Positions 1 to 8,434 of a DNA stretch of 64,000 nucleotides are shown piece after piece (the stretch's first letter is position 1; every line of letters begins with the position of its first letter). The stretch is taken from contig NZ_RZNY01000018.1 of assembly GCF_003994475.1 (NCBI RefSeq), positions 34,042 through 98,041 on the forward strand, given 5' to 3'. The translations under genes were made by a program, and so were the position numbers. This DNA is from Paenibacillus anaericanus (lineage in GTDB: Bacteria; Bacillota; Bacilli; Paenibacillales; Paenibacillaceae). The notes beneath the pieces were generated by a model, which made no database searches, was not told where the DNA came from, and was given only the letters and a program-made list of their open reading frames with translations.

Positions 1-1369
1 TACCATCGCCGGTATACCATCCTCTCGTATGCTCACTGTTCATGCCGCCCTCGAAATTGGAAATACGGGAGGAAGACATGCTGATTCCAAAGGTATAGCC
101 CTTTCTGGAATGAACGATTCGGTCCATCACCGAAAACTGGCGATGAGCAATCAGGTCACCACGCAGCTTAACGTTAGAATCATTCATCAACTGTTTAAAG
201 TTAACAATATCCCTAATCTGCATACCCTCATACATATTCGGCATGCTCGTATCCGAAACCACCCATTCCTTAACCATACTCTTATAGTAGGCAGCCTGAT
301 CGGGCGGAGCGAACTGCGCTAAACGGAGAATCGTCCACACCCCGCCCCTAGTATTGTTATTGAACCGGGAAACCGCTCGGCCGCTGACCATTTCCATAAT
401 ATGTCCGTTATAAATCACCGGCTCGAATGAATCGGTCACCCACTTCCACACATTGCCGAAATCAGAAACCTCGATTGGCCACGACGAACCATTCAGGACT
501 GTCAACAATTTCGAGACATCTCCAAGTAATACACTACCGTAGCTTCCAGTATAAGCAATGTTTCCATGCTGAATAAATGAACCGTCCATATAAAATCCAT
601 CGCCGCTGGTTACATAAGGAAATACGGAACTAATCGCACCACGCGCCTGCACGATGATCGCTTCGTCCTTTCCAAGTACCCCGCGAAGAAGAAGAGCCAG
701 CGATTTATCCAACAGATTCGCGCCCGTTTCCTTTAAGCCCGGGGCTCCAATCAATCTCTTCGTCGGATCGGGTATAAATCTATCAATCGCGCTCGTGTAA
801 CCTGCGATCTGTTCAGCAGTTAAATCGTTGTACATTAAAGTTACGATATCCGCTACCGATTGGGGTGATCCAATCTCCCAATCCCACCAATTGTTATAAG
901 TAGCTCTTGTTGTGTTATAACGATTCTCATGCATCCAATCCAGACCTGCGATAATATCGTTCTTCAGTACCTCATTCCGATATAAAGCCGTGCCCGGAGT
1001 TGCAAAGGCAATCGCCATATCCTTCAACCGGTTATATGACAATGTGATATGACTTGAATTAGTGGTGCTGTTATAATCCGACCATAAATAAGTTCGTCCC
1101 GTCGCTTTATTAAGCGTATCCCAGACCCCGCTCTTATTGTCGTTCGTTACTTTCAGGGCATTCGCCTCAACTGAGCCACGAATATCCCCATCATTCAGAT
1201 CGATTTGCGTTCCGCCAGTCAAATAATTGAACCATTTCAAGCGGAGCGCATCGAATTCATCTCCCTGCCCAAGCTGTGCTGCTGAGACCGGCGCAACCGG
1301 AAACGACGTAAATATGAGCGAAAAAATCATCAAAAAAGAGACAAAAATCTTGATTCTATATTTCCTCAC
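1..1369 (-). CDS. Secreted polysaccharide lyase family 8 enzyme (partial, runs off left edge)
   Basis: The reverse strand has an open frame from a GTG at 1369 to the window edge with no stop, so only about the first 456 residues are seen. The GTG has a GAGGGTG ribosome binding site 10 bases upstream. The product starts with a signal peptide (hydrophobic FVSFLMIFSLIF, probable cleavage near PVSAA) and goes straight into the alpha/alpha-toroid domain of PL8 lyases (hyaluronate, chondroitin or xanthan lyase). The family motifs NNWWDWEIG, ETGANLLDK (catalytic Asn) and IQHGNIAYTGSYG (catalytic His and Tyr) are present. It is clearly a paralogue of the next gene (1421-5668), which lies 51 bp upstream in the same direction, so the two are probably co-transcribed. 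It lacks the N-terminal binding modules of that neighbour. The substrate cannot be read from sequence. Confidence 0.85.
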   Translation of the reverse strand, partial: MRKYRIKIFVSFLMIFSLIFTSFPVAPVSAAQLGQGDEFDALRLKWFNYLTGGTQIDLNDGDIRGSVEANALKVTNDNKSGVWDTLNKATGRTYLWSDYNSTTNSSHITLSYNRLKDMAIAFATPGTALYRNEVLKNDIIAGLDWMHENRYNTTRATYNNWWDWEIGSPQSVADIVTLMYNDLTAEQIAGYTSAIDRFIPDPTKRLIGAPGLKETGANLLDKSLALLLRGVLGKDEAIIVQARGAISSVFPYVTSGDGFYMDGSFIQHGNIAYTGSYGSVLLGDVSKLLTVLNGSSWPIEVSDFGNVWKWVTDSFEPVIYNGHIMEMVSGRAVSRFNNNTRGGVWTILRLAQFAPPDQAAYYKSMVKEWVVSDTSMPNMYEGMQIRDIVNFKQLMNDSNVKLRGDLIAHRQFSVMDRIVHSRKGYTFGISMSSSRISNFEGGMNSEHTRGWYTGDG

Positions 1370-1420
1370 GATGAAATAACACCCTCTCCCATAATTTGTG
1401 GGGGACGTTGATTAGTCCCC

Positions 1421-4400
1421 TCATTGCTGCTCTGTCAGGATTTTTTCGGCAAACCATTTTAAATCAATAGCATCAATAATTCCATCGCCATTAATATCAG
1501 CTGCCTCTATTGCTCCCCAATCAGAGCTTGCGCTGATCTTGCCGAAATGCGCAGACGCTATCCCTAAATCACCTACCGTAACCTTACCGTCCCCGTTAAG
1601 ATCACCGATGGTACTCGTTAGTACAACCCTAATTTCACAGGTTGCAGAAAACTTGTCGTCTTCGGTCGTGACCGTGACTTTGGCACGGCCTGGCTTTAAT
1701 GCGGTTACCGTGGCTTTGAGACCGTCCGACTCCAGCTTCAAGACGTCGCTATAATCAACCTTCCATTTAAGCTGCATGTTCGTAGCGTTATACGGCATAA
1801 TCGTTGCCGCAAGATCTACATTTTCTCCTACTACCAATACTGCTTGCTCGCTGTTCAACTGAATACCCGTTACCGGAATGACCGGCTTTAATGTAATTTC
1901 TAGATATGATTTATAAATTCCGCCTTCGTTTTCTTTACTTCTTACATCCGCCGTCAAATCCGTTTCCCCCTGCAGGGCCACGCTCAATTGTTTATCGAGT
2001 TCTATTCGCGATTTGGCAAAGGAAGTAACATCATATTGCCGCCACTGGTTCTCGCTGTCCAGTGTAATCGTTTCAATCGCAGCTCCGATTGCAGGCATGT
2101 TATTCCAAGTAAGCGCACCTTCGCTCCAAGCATTGCTTCCCACTTCATAAGCGCCTACTTTAGCAGTTTTGCCTCGTGAATCGTTGATTCTGGCGTATAC
2201 ATTCAGCTTAACTGATTCAATTTCCCCAACTCCGGAAATACCGCTCAAGTCATATTTTAAGAACGTTTTGCGCAAGTAATCATTGGCTCCATTTTTTATA
2301 TTTAAATAGCCAACAGAACCAAAGTTTTGATTCGCTTTACTTCCGGCATTTACATAGGCATCTTCCGCAACGTATACAATCACTTTCTCACCTTGGTCAA
2401 CCGGATCACCATCCAATCCCGGCGTTTGTGTCGGATCATATTGAAACTGAATGACGTGGCTCTTGCCGATGGAACCCTTTGTATCAATTTCTAATTTCAA
2501 ATAAGGCGACGTTTGCAACACGTTTATGGAAGCATCCTTCTTCATTTCCTTGAGCACGACTTTGCCGAGATCAACGACGATTTTGTCCTGCTTCTGTGTC
2601 GGATCCGACACAGAGACAGTCAGTTTGTCCCCATCTTCCTTCACCATGACGGAAGCCGGATTGAAAGCGCGAACAAATTCAGCCTGACTTGCCTCCCAGA
2701 AATTGAATGCGGTCATTCCTAGCTTGTTCTCTCGAACAGCATGTACCTTATTCGATTTGCTCAATATTTCGATATCGGGATTCAGGCTGTATTGCTCGGT
2801 CCCAGTGGCATCTTTATTCGGCAATAATACGTAGGCGTAAGAACTATTCTGCGGAGCATTGCCGTGATCAAACGCCAAGCTTAAGTAATTTCTCGTCATC
2901 TGCTCTGACGAGCCTCCATTATTAATGTCTTTCCAGGAACCCGTTCTTGCTTCGCGTTTCCCCGCTATATCAGCTCTCTCCGGGAAATAATAACCGATAT
3001 CTGAACCGGCAGTATTGCCCTCCAAATGGGCCCAACTCATCCCTTTCAGCGATTCCTCCCATCCAAGAACGTCTGATTTCGCCTTCCCGTCCACGGTAAG
3101 CTTGTTCGTTCCATTTGCATTTAATTGACGATTTTCCACAATCGTTTCAACTTTACGGTTAGCCGAACTTGCAATATCGGAACCCAAAGCCACAATTTCA
3201 TCATCGAACATGAACCATGACTTTTTGCCTTGCAATTCACTTCCCGTACTTCCTTTTAGCGAGAAATTCATTCCTACAGCTCCGAATTGGTCTTCCATCG
3301 ACGATCCGCCGACCCAGGCTTTCGGATTATAATACGATGCCCAATCTTTAGGTCCCTGCGCATAGCCGTCAGTTGTTGTACCCGCTAAGCGATACATATC
3401 AACTGTTGGCCAATATTGATTACTGTATTGAGACAAGTCGTTATTATAGAGGCTGGTCATTCCGATTCCCGTATACCAACCTTTCTTGTTCTCTCCGTTG
3501 CCAAATTCAAAGGCTGAAATACGATCTGAAAACATACTGAGCGCAAATCCGTAGCCCGGACGCAGGTGAACGACTCGATCCATCGCAGCAAAATTCTGAT
3601 GCTTCACCAGCTCCCCGCGTGACATAATGGTAAAATCTTTCATGATAGCCTTAATCAGATTCATCTCATAAACCGGCATATTCTCGTAATAGTTAGAGAA
3701 TGTGATATCAGATTGTACCCATTCCTTGATCATGCTTTTAATCTTGATGGATTGCTCCGTAGGCGCTCCTTCGGCCAATCGTGCCATCGTTCGAATGATT
3801 GCACGTCCGGTCAAATGATCGGAATCCTTCTCCCGAGAAATGCTGCGCCCTTTCACCATGTCCATCATGGCTCCTTTATAGATCAGAGCCTCGAATGAAT
3901 CCTCGATCCAATCATACACATTCTCCACGCTCGGATCTTGGATTTCCCATGGCGATGTGTTAAACAAATACAATAAATCGGCCATTCTTCCGACTAAGAC
4001 GCCCCCATACGATCCCGTATAGGCAATGTTAGAGTGCTGAATTAAAGAGCCATCCTCATATATACCATCACCGCTCTTCGCGTATTGGAATTCCCTAAAT
4101 ATCGAATTTTGGCCTTGCTCAATCTTGAAGCTCTGCTTACCGACAACACCGCGCAGTACAACAACAAGCGCTTTGTCGAGCAAATTCGCACCCGTTTCTG
4201 TCACACTTGCATTTTGTACCCTTTTCGTTGGATCCGGTACGAACTTATCGATTACATTTAGAAATTTTTCAAGTTTCTCTTTGGTTAAATCGTCGTATAG
4301 GAGTACAAGAATGTCCATTAACGCCTGCGGTGTTCCTATTTCCCAATCCCACCAGTTGCCGACGATTTTTTTATTTTCGTTATATTGATAGGCATACATC

Positions 4401-5668
4401 CAATCCAGGGCCCCGACAATGTCATCCTTCAGTTTCGAATCTCTGAATTGAGCCGTACCCTCAGTTGAATACGCGATCGCCATATCCTTAATCATGCTAT
4501 AAGCTGTAGATATCGCAGCAGAATCAGTATTTCCTTTATCAATCACATCTTGCCACAAATATTGCGCATCTGGCGTCTTATTCATTCGATCCCAAGTACC
4601 CGTTCCTTCGGGATTTGAAATGCGAATCGACAATTTCTCGATGTAAGCGCTAACATCAGAATCATTCATATCCATCCAGGCTCCGCCTACCAATTTGTCA
4701 TACCATTTCTGTCTGAGGGCGTTGTAACCGTCCAACATACCACCGGATTCCACCGTCACGAAAGATTTGGCGGTAATCAATCCGTCTGGGGTAGACACCG
4801 TTATCGTCGCAGTTCCATAATCTTCGGCGGTAACCGTTCCTTCATACACGCTAGCAACCTTCGGGTCGGACGAAGTCCAAATGACCGATCGATCTACCAC
4901 ATCCTGCGGTGTAAAGATTGGCGTCAATACCGTGCTGCCCCCTTTTTCCAAAGAAACCAGCTTCGGTTCTAATGCCAAGCCCGTAACTCCTTCCCGGCTT
5001 TGAAGCGTCAGATCATCAAACCATACGGTCCCCTGACCCGTTTCGAAAAATGGCTCCAGTCTCACATATTTCGCATCGGCCGGAACCGATAAAACGACTT
5101 CCTGCAAAGTCCAATCGTTCGTCCCCGACATTTTATTCGTCGCTGGCCCGTCTGCTAGCTTTTCATCCCGGTCACTGCCATCCAGTCCTTTTATTCTTTT
5201 GTAGAACTGTGTTCTAACGAAAACTCCGCCGTTGGAAACGACATCTGAGGTTTTGATCCAAGCTCCTAGCTTATAGTCACCACCCGTTAAAACCGGTACG
5301 TTGATGGAAAGTCCTGTTCTGTCGCTCCCCAAGTGCTCAATTTGCACCGAATAGGCTCCCGAATGGTAAACGTCACTAGTTACTGAGACCTTTCCGTTCT
5401 TGCTGGCTAACCAAGCCCCCCATCCTTCCGGTTGTAACCCGCTCCATTCTGGCTCCTTCGCGGAAACTACTTTTTCGAAACCTCCATTTGGAACCATGTT
5501 TTCTTCCATTTCACTAACTACTTTTTCGAAACCACCATCTAAAACCATATTTTCTTCCATTGTATTATCTGCAGATACATTTCCTAACAGCGATTGAAAC
5601 GGGACTAGTAGTTGCAACATCATACAAACAAGCAAAACTACCGACATTCTTTTATAAAGCGCTTTCAT
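1421..5668 (-). CDS. Modular secreted polysaccharide lyase family 8 (hyaluronate/xanthan lyase-like) with dockerin-like end
   Basis: 1415-residue exported enzyme. The ATG at 5668 has an AAAGGGGG site in front. Order of parts: signal peptide (about 1-33); a short 17-residue tandem duplication (about 37-70); a carbohydrate-binding-like beta-sandwich (about 70-225); a Big_2-type Ig domain (about 228-306); the PL8 catalytic toroid and beta-domains (about 312-1075); a DNRLRE/CBM96-like module (about 1096-1260); a second Big_2-like domain (about 1263-1350); and a C-terminal type I dockerin-like pair of calcium loops (GDLNGDGKVTVGDL and ADINGDGIIDAIDL). Asn495, His545, Tyr554 and Arg608 match the spacing of the PL8 catalytic Asn/His/Tyr/Arg set. 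PL8 enzymes cleave uronic-acid polysaccharides by beta-elimination. Hyaluronan, chondroitin and xanthan are all possible substrates. Confidence 0.9.
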   Translation of the reverse strand: MKALYKRMSVVLLVCMMLQLLVPFQSLLGNVSADNTMEENMVLDGGFEKVVSEMEENMVPNGGFEKVVSAKEPEWSGLQPEGWGAWLASKNGKVSVTSDVYHSGAYSVQIEHLGSDRTGLSINVPVLTGGDYKLGAWIKTSDVVSNGGVFVRTQFYKRIKGLDGSDRDEKLADGPATNKMSGTNDWTLQEVVLSVPADAKYVRLEPFFETGQGTVWFDDLTLQSREGVTGLALEPKLVSLEKGGSTVLTPIFTPQDVVDRSVIWTSSDPKVASVYEGTVTAEDYGTATITVSTPDGLITAKSFVTVESGGMLDGYNALRQKWYDKLVGGAWMDMNDSDVSAYIEKLSIRISNPEGTGTWDRMNKTPDAQYLWQDVIDKGNTDSAAISTAYSMIKDMAIAYSTEGTAQFRDSKLKDDIVGALDWMYAYQYNENKKIVGNWWDWEIGTPQALMDILVLLYDDLTKEKLEKFLNVIDKFVPDPTKRVQNASVTETGANLLDKALVVVLRGVVGKQSFKIEQGQNSIFREFQYAKSGDGIYEDGSLIQHSNIAYTGSYGGVLVGRMADLLYLFNTSPWEIQDPSVENVYDWIEDSFEALIYKGAMMDMVKGRSISREKDSDHLTGRAIIRTMARLAEGAPTEQSIKIKSMIKEWVQSDITFSNYYENMPVYEMNLIKAIMKDFTIMSRGELVKHQNFAAMDRVVHLRPGYGFALSMFSDRISAFEFGNGENKKGWYTGIGMTSLYNNDLSQYSNQYWPTVDMYRLAGTTTDGYAQGPKDWASYYNPKAWVGGSSMEDQFGAVGMNFSLKGSTGSELQGKKSWFMFDDEIVALGSDIASSANRKVETIVENRQLNANGTNKLTVDGKAKSDVLGWEESLKGMSWAHLEGNTAGSDIGYYFPERADIAGKREARTGSWKDINNGGSSEQMTRNYLSLAFDHGNAPQNSSYAYVLLPNKDATGTEQYSLNPDIEILSKSNKVHAVRENKLGMTAFNFWEASQAEFVRAFNPASVMVKEDGDKLTVSVSDPTQKQDKIVVDLGKVVLKEMKKDASINVLQTSPYLKLEIDTKGSIGKSHVIQFQYDPTQTPGLDGDPVDQGEKVIVYVAEDAYVNAGSKANQNFGSVGYLNIKNGANDYLRKTFLKYDLSGISGVGEIESVKLNVYARINDSRGKTAKVGAYEVGSNAWSEGALTWNNMPAIGAAIETITLDSENQWRQYDVTSFAKSRIELDKQLSVALQGETDLTADVRSKENEGGIYKSYLEITLKPVIPVTGIQLNSEQAVLVVGENVDLAATIMPYNATNMQLKWKVDYSDVLKLESDGLKATVTALKPGRAKVTVTTEDDKFSATCEIRVVLTSTIGDLNGDGKVTVGDLGIASAHFGKISASSDWGAIEAADINGDGIIDAIDLKWFAEKILTEQQ

Positions 5669-6072
5669 AAAAATCCCCCTTTCACTTCTTAAGTTGATGC
5701 TTCATCTCCATGTTTCATCATAAATTGAATGATTGGTCTTGCGACAGGTTGGATTTTTACCTGTTCAGGCACAATTTTGACTTCAAAACAAGGAAAATAT
5801 AAGTAACGGGCCATATCGATCGACATCAAAAGGACATTTGAATTCTAAAAGGCATAGATCGTTTTTCTTTAGCACTATATTTGCATATGCTTTTCATTCC
5901 TATTATCTACCGGGCTCTCTTGGTGCTTTCGCACAAACAAAAGAGTGCCTTTTTCCATGCGACAGTCCGTCCCTCATCCATAAAGAGGCGCTGCGCATAA
6001 AAAGACACTCCCATGCGGTTCAGATGTATTGGTCCAAGTAGACAATTTCTCTACCCGCCGTACCTTCAATCT
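5669..6072. other. Intergenic region between MCP and PL8 genes
   Basis: A 404-bp gap holding the promoter region of the PL8 gene and the 3' region of the chemotaxis gene. The only structure seen is the hairpin listed at 5942-6012. A 31-codon reverse-strand reading frame overlaps that hairpin but has no ribosome binding site and is not called as a gene. Confidence 0.5.
5942..6012 (-). terminator. Possible long-loop hairpin/terminator after the MCP gene
   Basis: On the reverse strand GAGTGTCTTTTT pairs with AAAAAGGCACTC (11 Watson-Crick pairs and one G-U) across a loop of about 50 bases that can fold further. The right arm is followed by TTTTGTTTG. It sits about 60 bp after the chemotaxis gene stop. 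The long loop is unusual for an intrinsic terminator, so it could instead be a dispersed intergenic element or structured RNA. Confidence 0.35.
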
Positions 6073-7557
6073 CTAGCGTTTGGATACTAACAACTTCATG
6101 TCGGAGATCAGCTTGTCCAGCTTGCCGTAATCTTGCACTAGCTCGCCGATTTGTGCATCCTGGCTGCACATACTGCCATGCATCTCTTCTACCGAGGCCA
6201 TATTCTGCTGCGTCGAAGCTGCGATATCTGCCATACTGTCCGTGATATCCTGCTGACGTTTGTGAAGATCTACAGCCGAACCGCCGACCTGGTCGGCGTT
6301 CTCCTTGACCTGTTCCATATTCTCATGAATGGTCCCGATTAGGCGCTTCACTTCTTGGGATACCTCGCTACTGGTCTTCACAGCCTGTTGCCCCTGTATT
6401 ACCTGGGTATTCACCGCGCTGATCCGCTCCCGGATGCCCGACAAAATGCTGTCGATCTCCGCAGCAGCGCTGCTGGAGCTATCGGCCAGCTTCCGCACCT
6501 CGCCCGATACGACTGCGAAACCCAACCCATGCTCTCCGGCACGCGCCGCTTCAATCGCTGCATTCAGCGCGAGCAGGTTCGTCTGGTCCGCCAAGCCGCG
6601 GATGACCGTCACGATCGAGCTGACGCGTTCGTTCTCCTCGTTCAGCAACTGCATCACCTGAACCGTGTGATCCATCATTTCATGTACACTCTCTACCTCA
6701 CCGGAAAGTACGCCAATCTGCGTGCTGCTGCGCTCCGTGAGCTTGGTATTCTCAGCGGCGTAATGCTGCAGTTGCTCCGTTCCTTCCAATAGCTGTCCAA
6801 CCGCTTTGTTCATGATTTGTGAATATTCATTGATATGCATGATGTTGTCTGTCTGTTTTTCGATGGAGGTCGTCATTTCCGCAAAGCTATACGTGACTTC
6901 CCTTGAGATGTCCCCGGCTCCCCGCACACCTGATTGTTGGGTGCCGTTAAACTCGTTCAAGACAAGCACCGAATCCTTCAGTTGCTGAAGCATGCCGTCC
7001 ACCATCTCTTTGGCCTCCTGCGTCTCCTGCTGTCTTTCCGTTACCTGCCGCTGCAGCCGCTGGCTAAATGTTGCAGAGAACGCGAGTGCCGCCGTTGCAA
7101 ACGCCAAGTACATGTACAAGTATATCAGTGACTCTCCCGGAAACAGCTGCTCCCGGTACGTCGGATCCAGATATAAATAGGTGCTAACGCCCGCTCCCAG
7201 TATGCCGGAGAAAATAATCGGCCTGTAATCCGCGTACAGCGTCATGACCGCTAAGCTGACATAAATCAGAAAGTAAGTGCTGATGATCGGATGAGGATCC
7301 GACAGAATCAACAGCATAGTGATGATCGTAAAAGTACAGGCCACAAAATATTTGATATAGTTGACCAAAACGCGTCGATAGGTCATCCATGTAGCTGTAC
7401 CGCAGGTGAGGAGGCCGATGCCAACCAGCAGCAGAATCATGTCCATGCCTAACCCGATGGCCAAATCCGTGAGAACGCCCAGCCCCAGCATCCCCCATAA
7501 AATTATGACAAAAAGCCGATTGCGTTTATCCAGTTCAGTAAGTTCTACCGTTTTCAT
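6073..7557 (-). CDS. Methyl-accepting chemotaxis protein, membrane-embedded sensor type
   Basis: 494-residue chemoreceptor with an AAGGAG site 9 bases before the ATG. The first ~165 residues form about six hydrophobic segments with almost no extracytoplasmic loop, so sensing is probably within the membrane or cytoplasm. No HAMP domain is evident. A coiled-coil linker (about 165-200) leads into the MCP signalling domain, whose hairpin tip is at about 320-368 ([20 protein letters not shown], then [14 protein letters not shown]), the site that binds CheA and CheW. It stands alone, with no chemotaxis genes beside it. Its ligand cannot be inferred. Confidence 0.9.
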   Translation of the reverse strand: MKTVELTELDKRNRLFVIILWGMLGLGVLTDLAIGLGMDMILLLVGIGLLTCGTATWMTYRRVLVNYIKYFVACTFTIITMLLILSDPHPIISTYFLIYVSLAVMTLYADYRPIIFSGILGAGVSTYLYLDPTYREQLFPGESLIYLYMYLAFATAALAFSATFSQRLQRQVTERQQETQEAKEMVDGMLQQLKDSVLVLNEFNGTQQSGVRGAGDISREVTYSFAEMTTSIEKQTDNIMHINEYSQIMNKAVGQLLEGTEQLQHYAAENTKLTERSSTQIGVLSGEVESVHEMMDHTVQVMQLLNEENERVSSIVTVIRGLADQTNLLALNAAIEAARAGEHGLGFAVVSGEVRKLADSSSSAAAEIDSILSGIRERISAVNTQVIQGQQAVKTSSEVSQEVKRLIGTIHENMEQVKENADQVGGSAVDLHKRQQDITDSMADIAASTQQNMASVEEMHGSMCSQDAQIGELVQDYGKLDKLISDMKLLVSKR

Positions 7558-7605
7558 CGTTTCATGCTCCTTCTGCTCTATGTATCGATATTTATTAATA
7601 TGAAT

Positions 7606-8166
7606 CTAAATAGTCCCGGCTCCTGTATACACAGCGTCCTGCGGGGATGTTATCCATGAGTAACGGTCTTTGTGGTTATATACTTCTTCCACGTTCAAGA
7701 TTGTAGGGACGACGTAATCGCCTTTATAAAACACTTTCTGTGAAACTTTCTCCATGGGGATCTTGAACGAAATCCGCAGTGCTCGCTGCAGCACCGGTTC
7801 TAGTAGTGCAACATAGTACTTCAGCTTATTCTTTTCTCCGAAATCCACTAGCGCGGACAGCAGCTCCGAGATGAAATGGCCACGATAGCTTTGTAGTACA
7901 GCCATCTTATCGATTTCTGCCACTGCCCCTTCAGCCTGCATAACAGCCGGATGCTGATCAAAGGCCGCAGTCTCGTTAATGGAACTGCCGCTGCTAAACG
8001 GCTTGATCTCCGTCGTTCCGACGTAATGCCCTTCTTTGGTAACGACTACGTATCTTTCGAGAATCCGCTCTGAGAACTCCAGGTCATAGCCTTTTTCCAA
8101 CCACACGGTAGTCCAAACGCCGTTAAACATCGCCATCTCCAGTTCGTTCTCTACCCGTTTAAACAT
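7606..8166 (-). CDS. Hypothetical protein, GNAT/N-acyl-synthase-like fold
   Basis: 186 residues. I chose the ATG at 8166 because AAGGAGA lies directly before it; a 7-codon extension to 8187 would place that site inside the gene. The middle (EIDKMAVLQSYRGHFISELL, then a helix and KYYVALLEPVLQRALR) resembles the acyl-CoA-binding core of GNAT acetyltransferases, in particular the N-acyl amino acid synthase/autoinducer-synthase-like group. This is a resemblance by eye only. The gene ends 48 bp upstream of the chemotaxis gene start on the same strand, so they may be co-transcribed. The substrate is unknown. Confidence 0.55.
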   Translation of the reverse strand: MFKRVENELEMAMFNGVWTTVWLEKGYDLEFSERILERYVVVTKEGHYVGTTEIKPFSSGSSINETAAFDQHPAVMQAEGAVAEIDKMAVLQSYRGHFISELLSALVDFGEKNKLKYYVALLEPVLQRALRISFKIPMEKVSQKVFYKGDYVVPTILNVEEVYNHKDRYSWITSPQDAVYTGAGTI

Positions 8167-8325
8167 AGTCTCTTCTCCTTTTGGCAAGATGCCTCTGTCT
8201 CTCTGTCTCTATTATGAATTTCAGAAAAAATAAACTACTTATAACTTATCGGTCAAAATAACGAAAAAAATTAGTGTCCGTAGCCGAATTAATGCCCTTT
8301 TTGTTATAATATCCCAAAATAAAAT

Positions 8326-8357
8326 AAGAGAATCCACGACTCAACAAGGGATGTGAC
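8326..8357 (-). repeat. Degenerate CRISPR repeat beyond the trailer of array 1
   Basis: The segment contains AATCCAC and ends GGGATGTGAC, matching 21 of the last 27 positions of the array 2 repeat rather than the neighbouring array 1 repeat. It lies past the terminator of array 1. It is also 18/22 identical to the degenerate terminal repeat of array 2 (20237-20268). Confidence 0.55.
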
Positions 8358-8394
8358 GCATTCGTAACATGGATCGATGTCGAGTAAAGAGAGT

Positions 8395-8430
8395 CAAAAA
8401 AATACCGCCTCCCTAAAGGAGCGGCTATAT
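8395..8430 (-). terminator. Intrinsic terminator of CRISPR array 1
   Basis: Read leftwards, CCGCTCC pairs with GGAGGCGG around a short loop (one bulged base) and is followed by TATTTTTTT. It lies 5 bp past the last, degenerate repeat of array 1 and should end the pre-crRNA transcript. Confidence 0.75.
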
Positions 8431-8434
8431 AGGA

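Noticed and set aside
29..322. 97-codon plus-strand frame at the left edge
   Set aside because: It lies opposite the clearly coding PL8 lyase fragment and has no family features.
6329..6792. Plus-strand frames of 110 and 145 codons opposite the chemotaxis gene
   Set aside because: Shadows of the conserved MCP signalling domain on the other strand.
7184..7498. 104-codon reverse-strand frame inside the MCP gene
   Set aside because: Alternative frame over the MCP membrane region, with no independent start signals.
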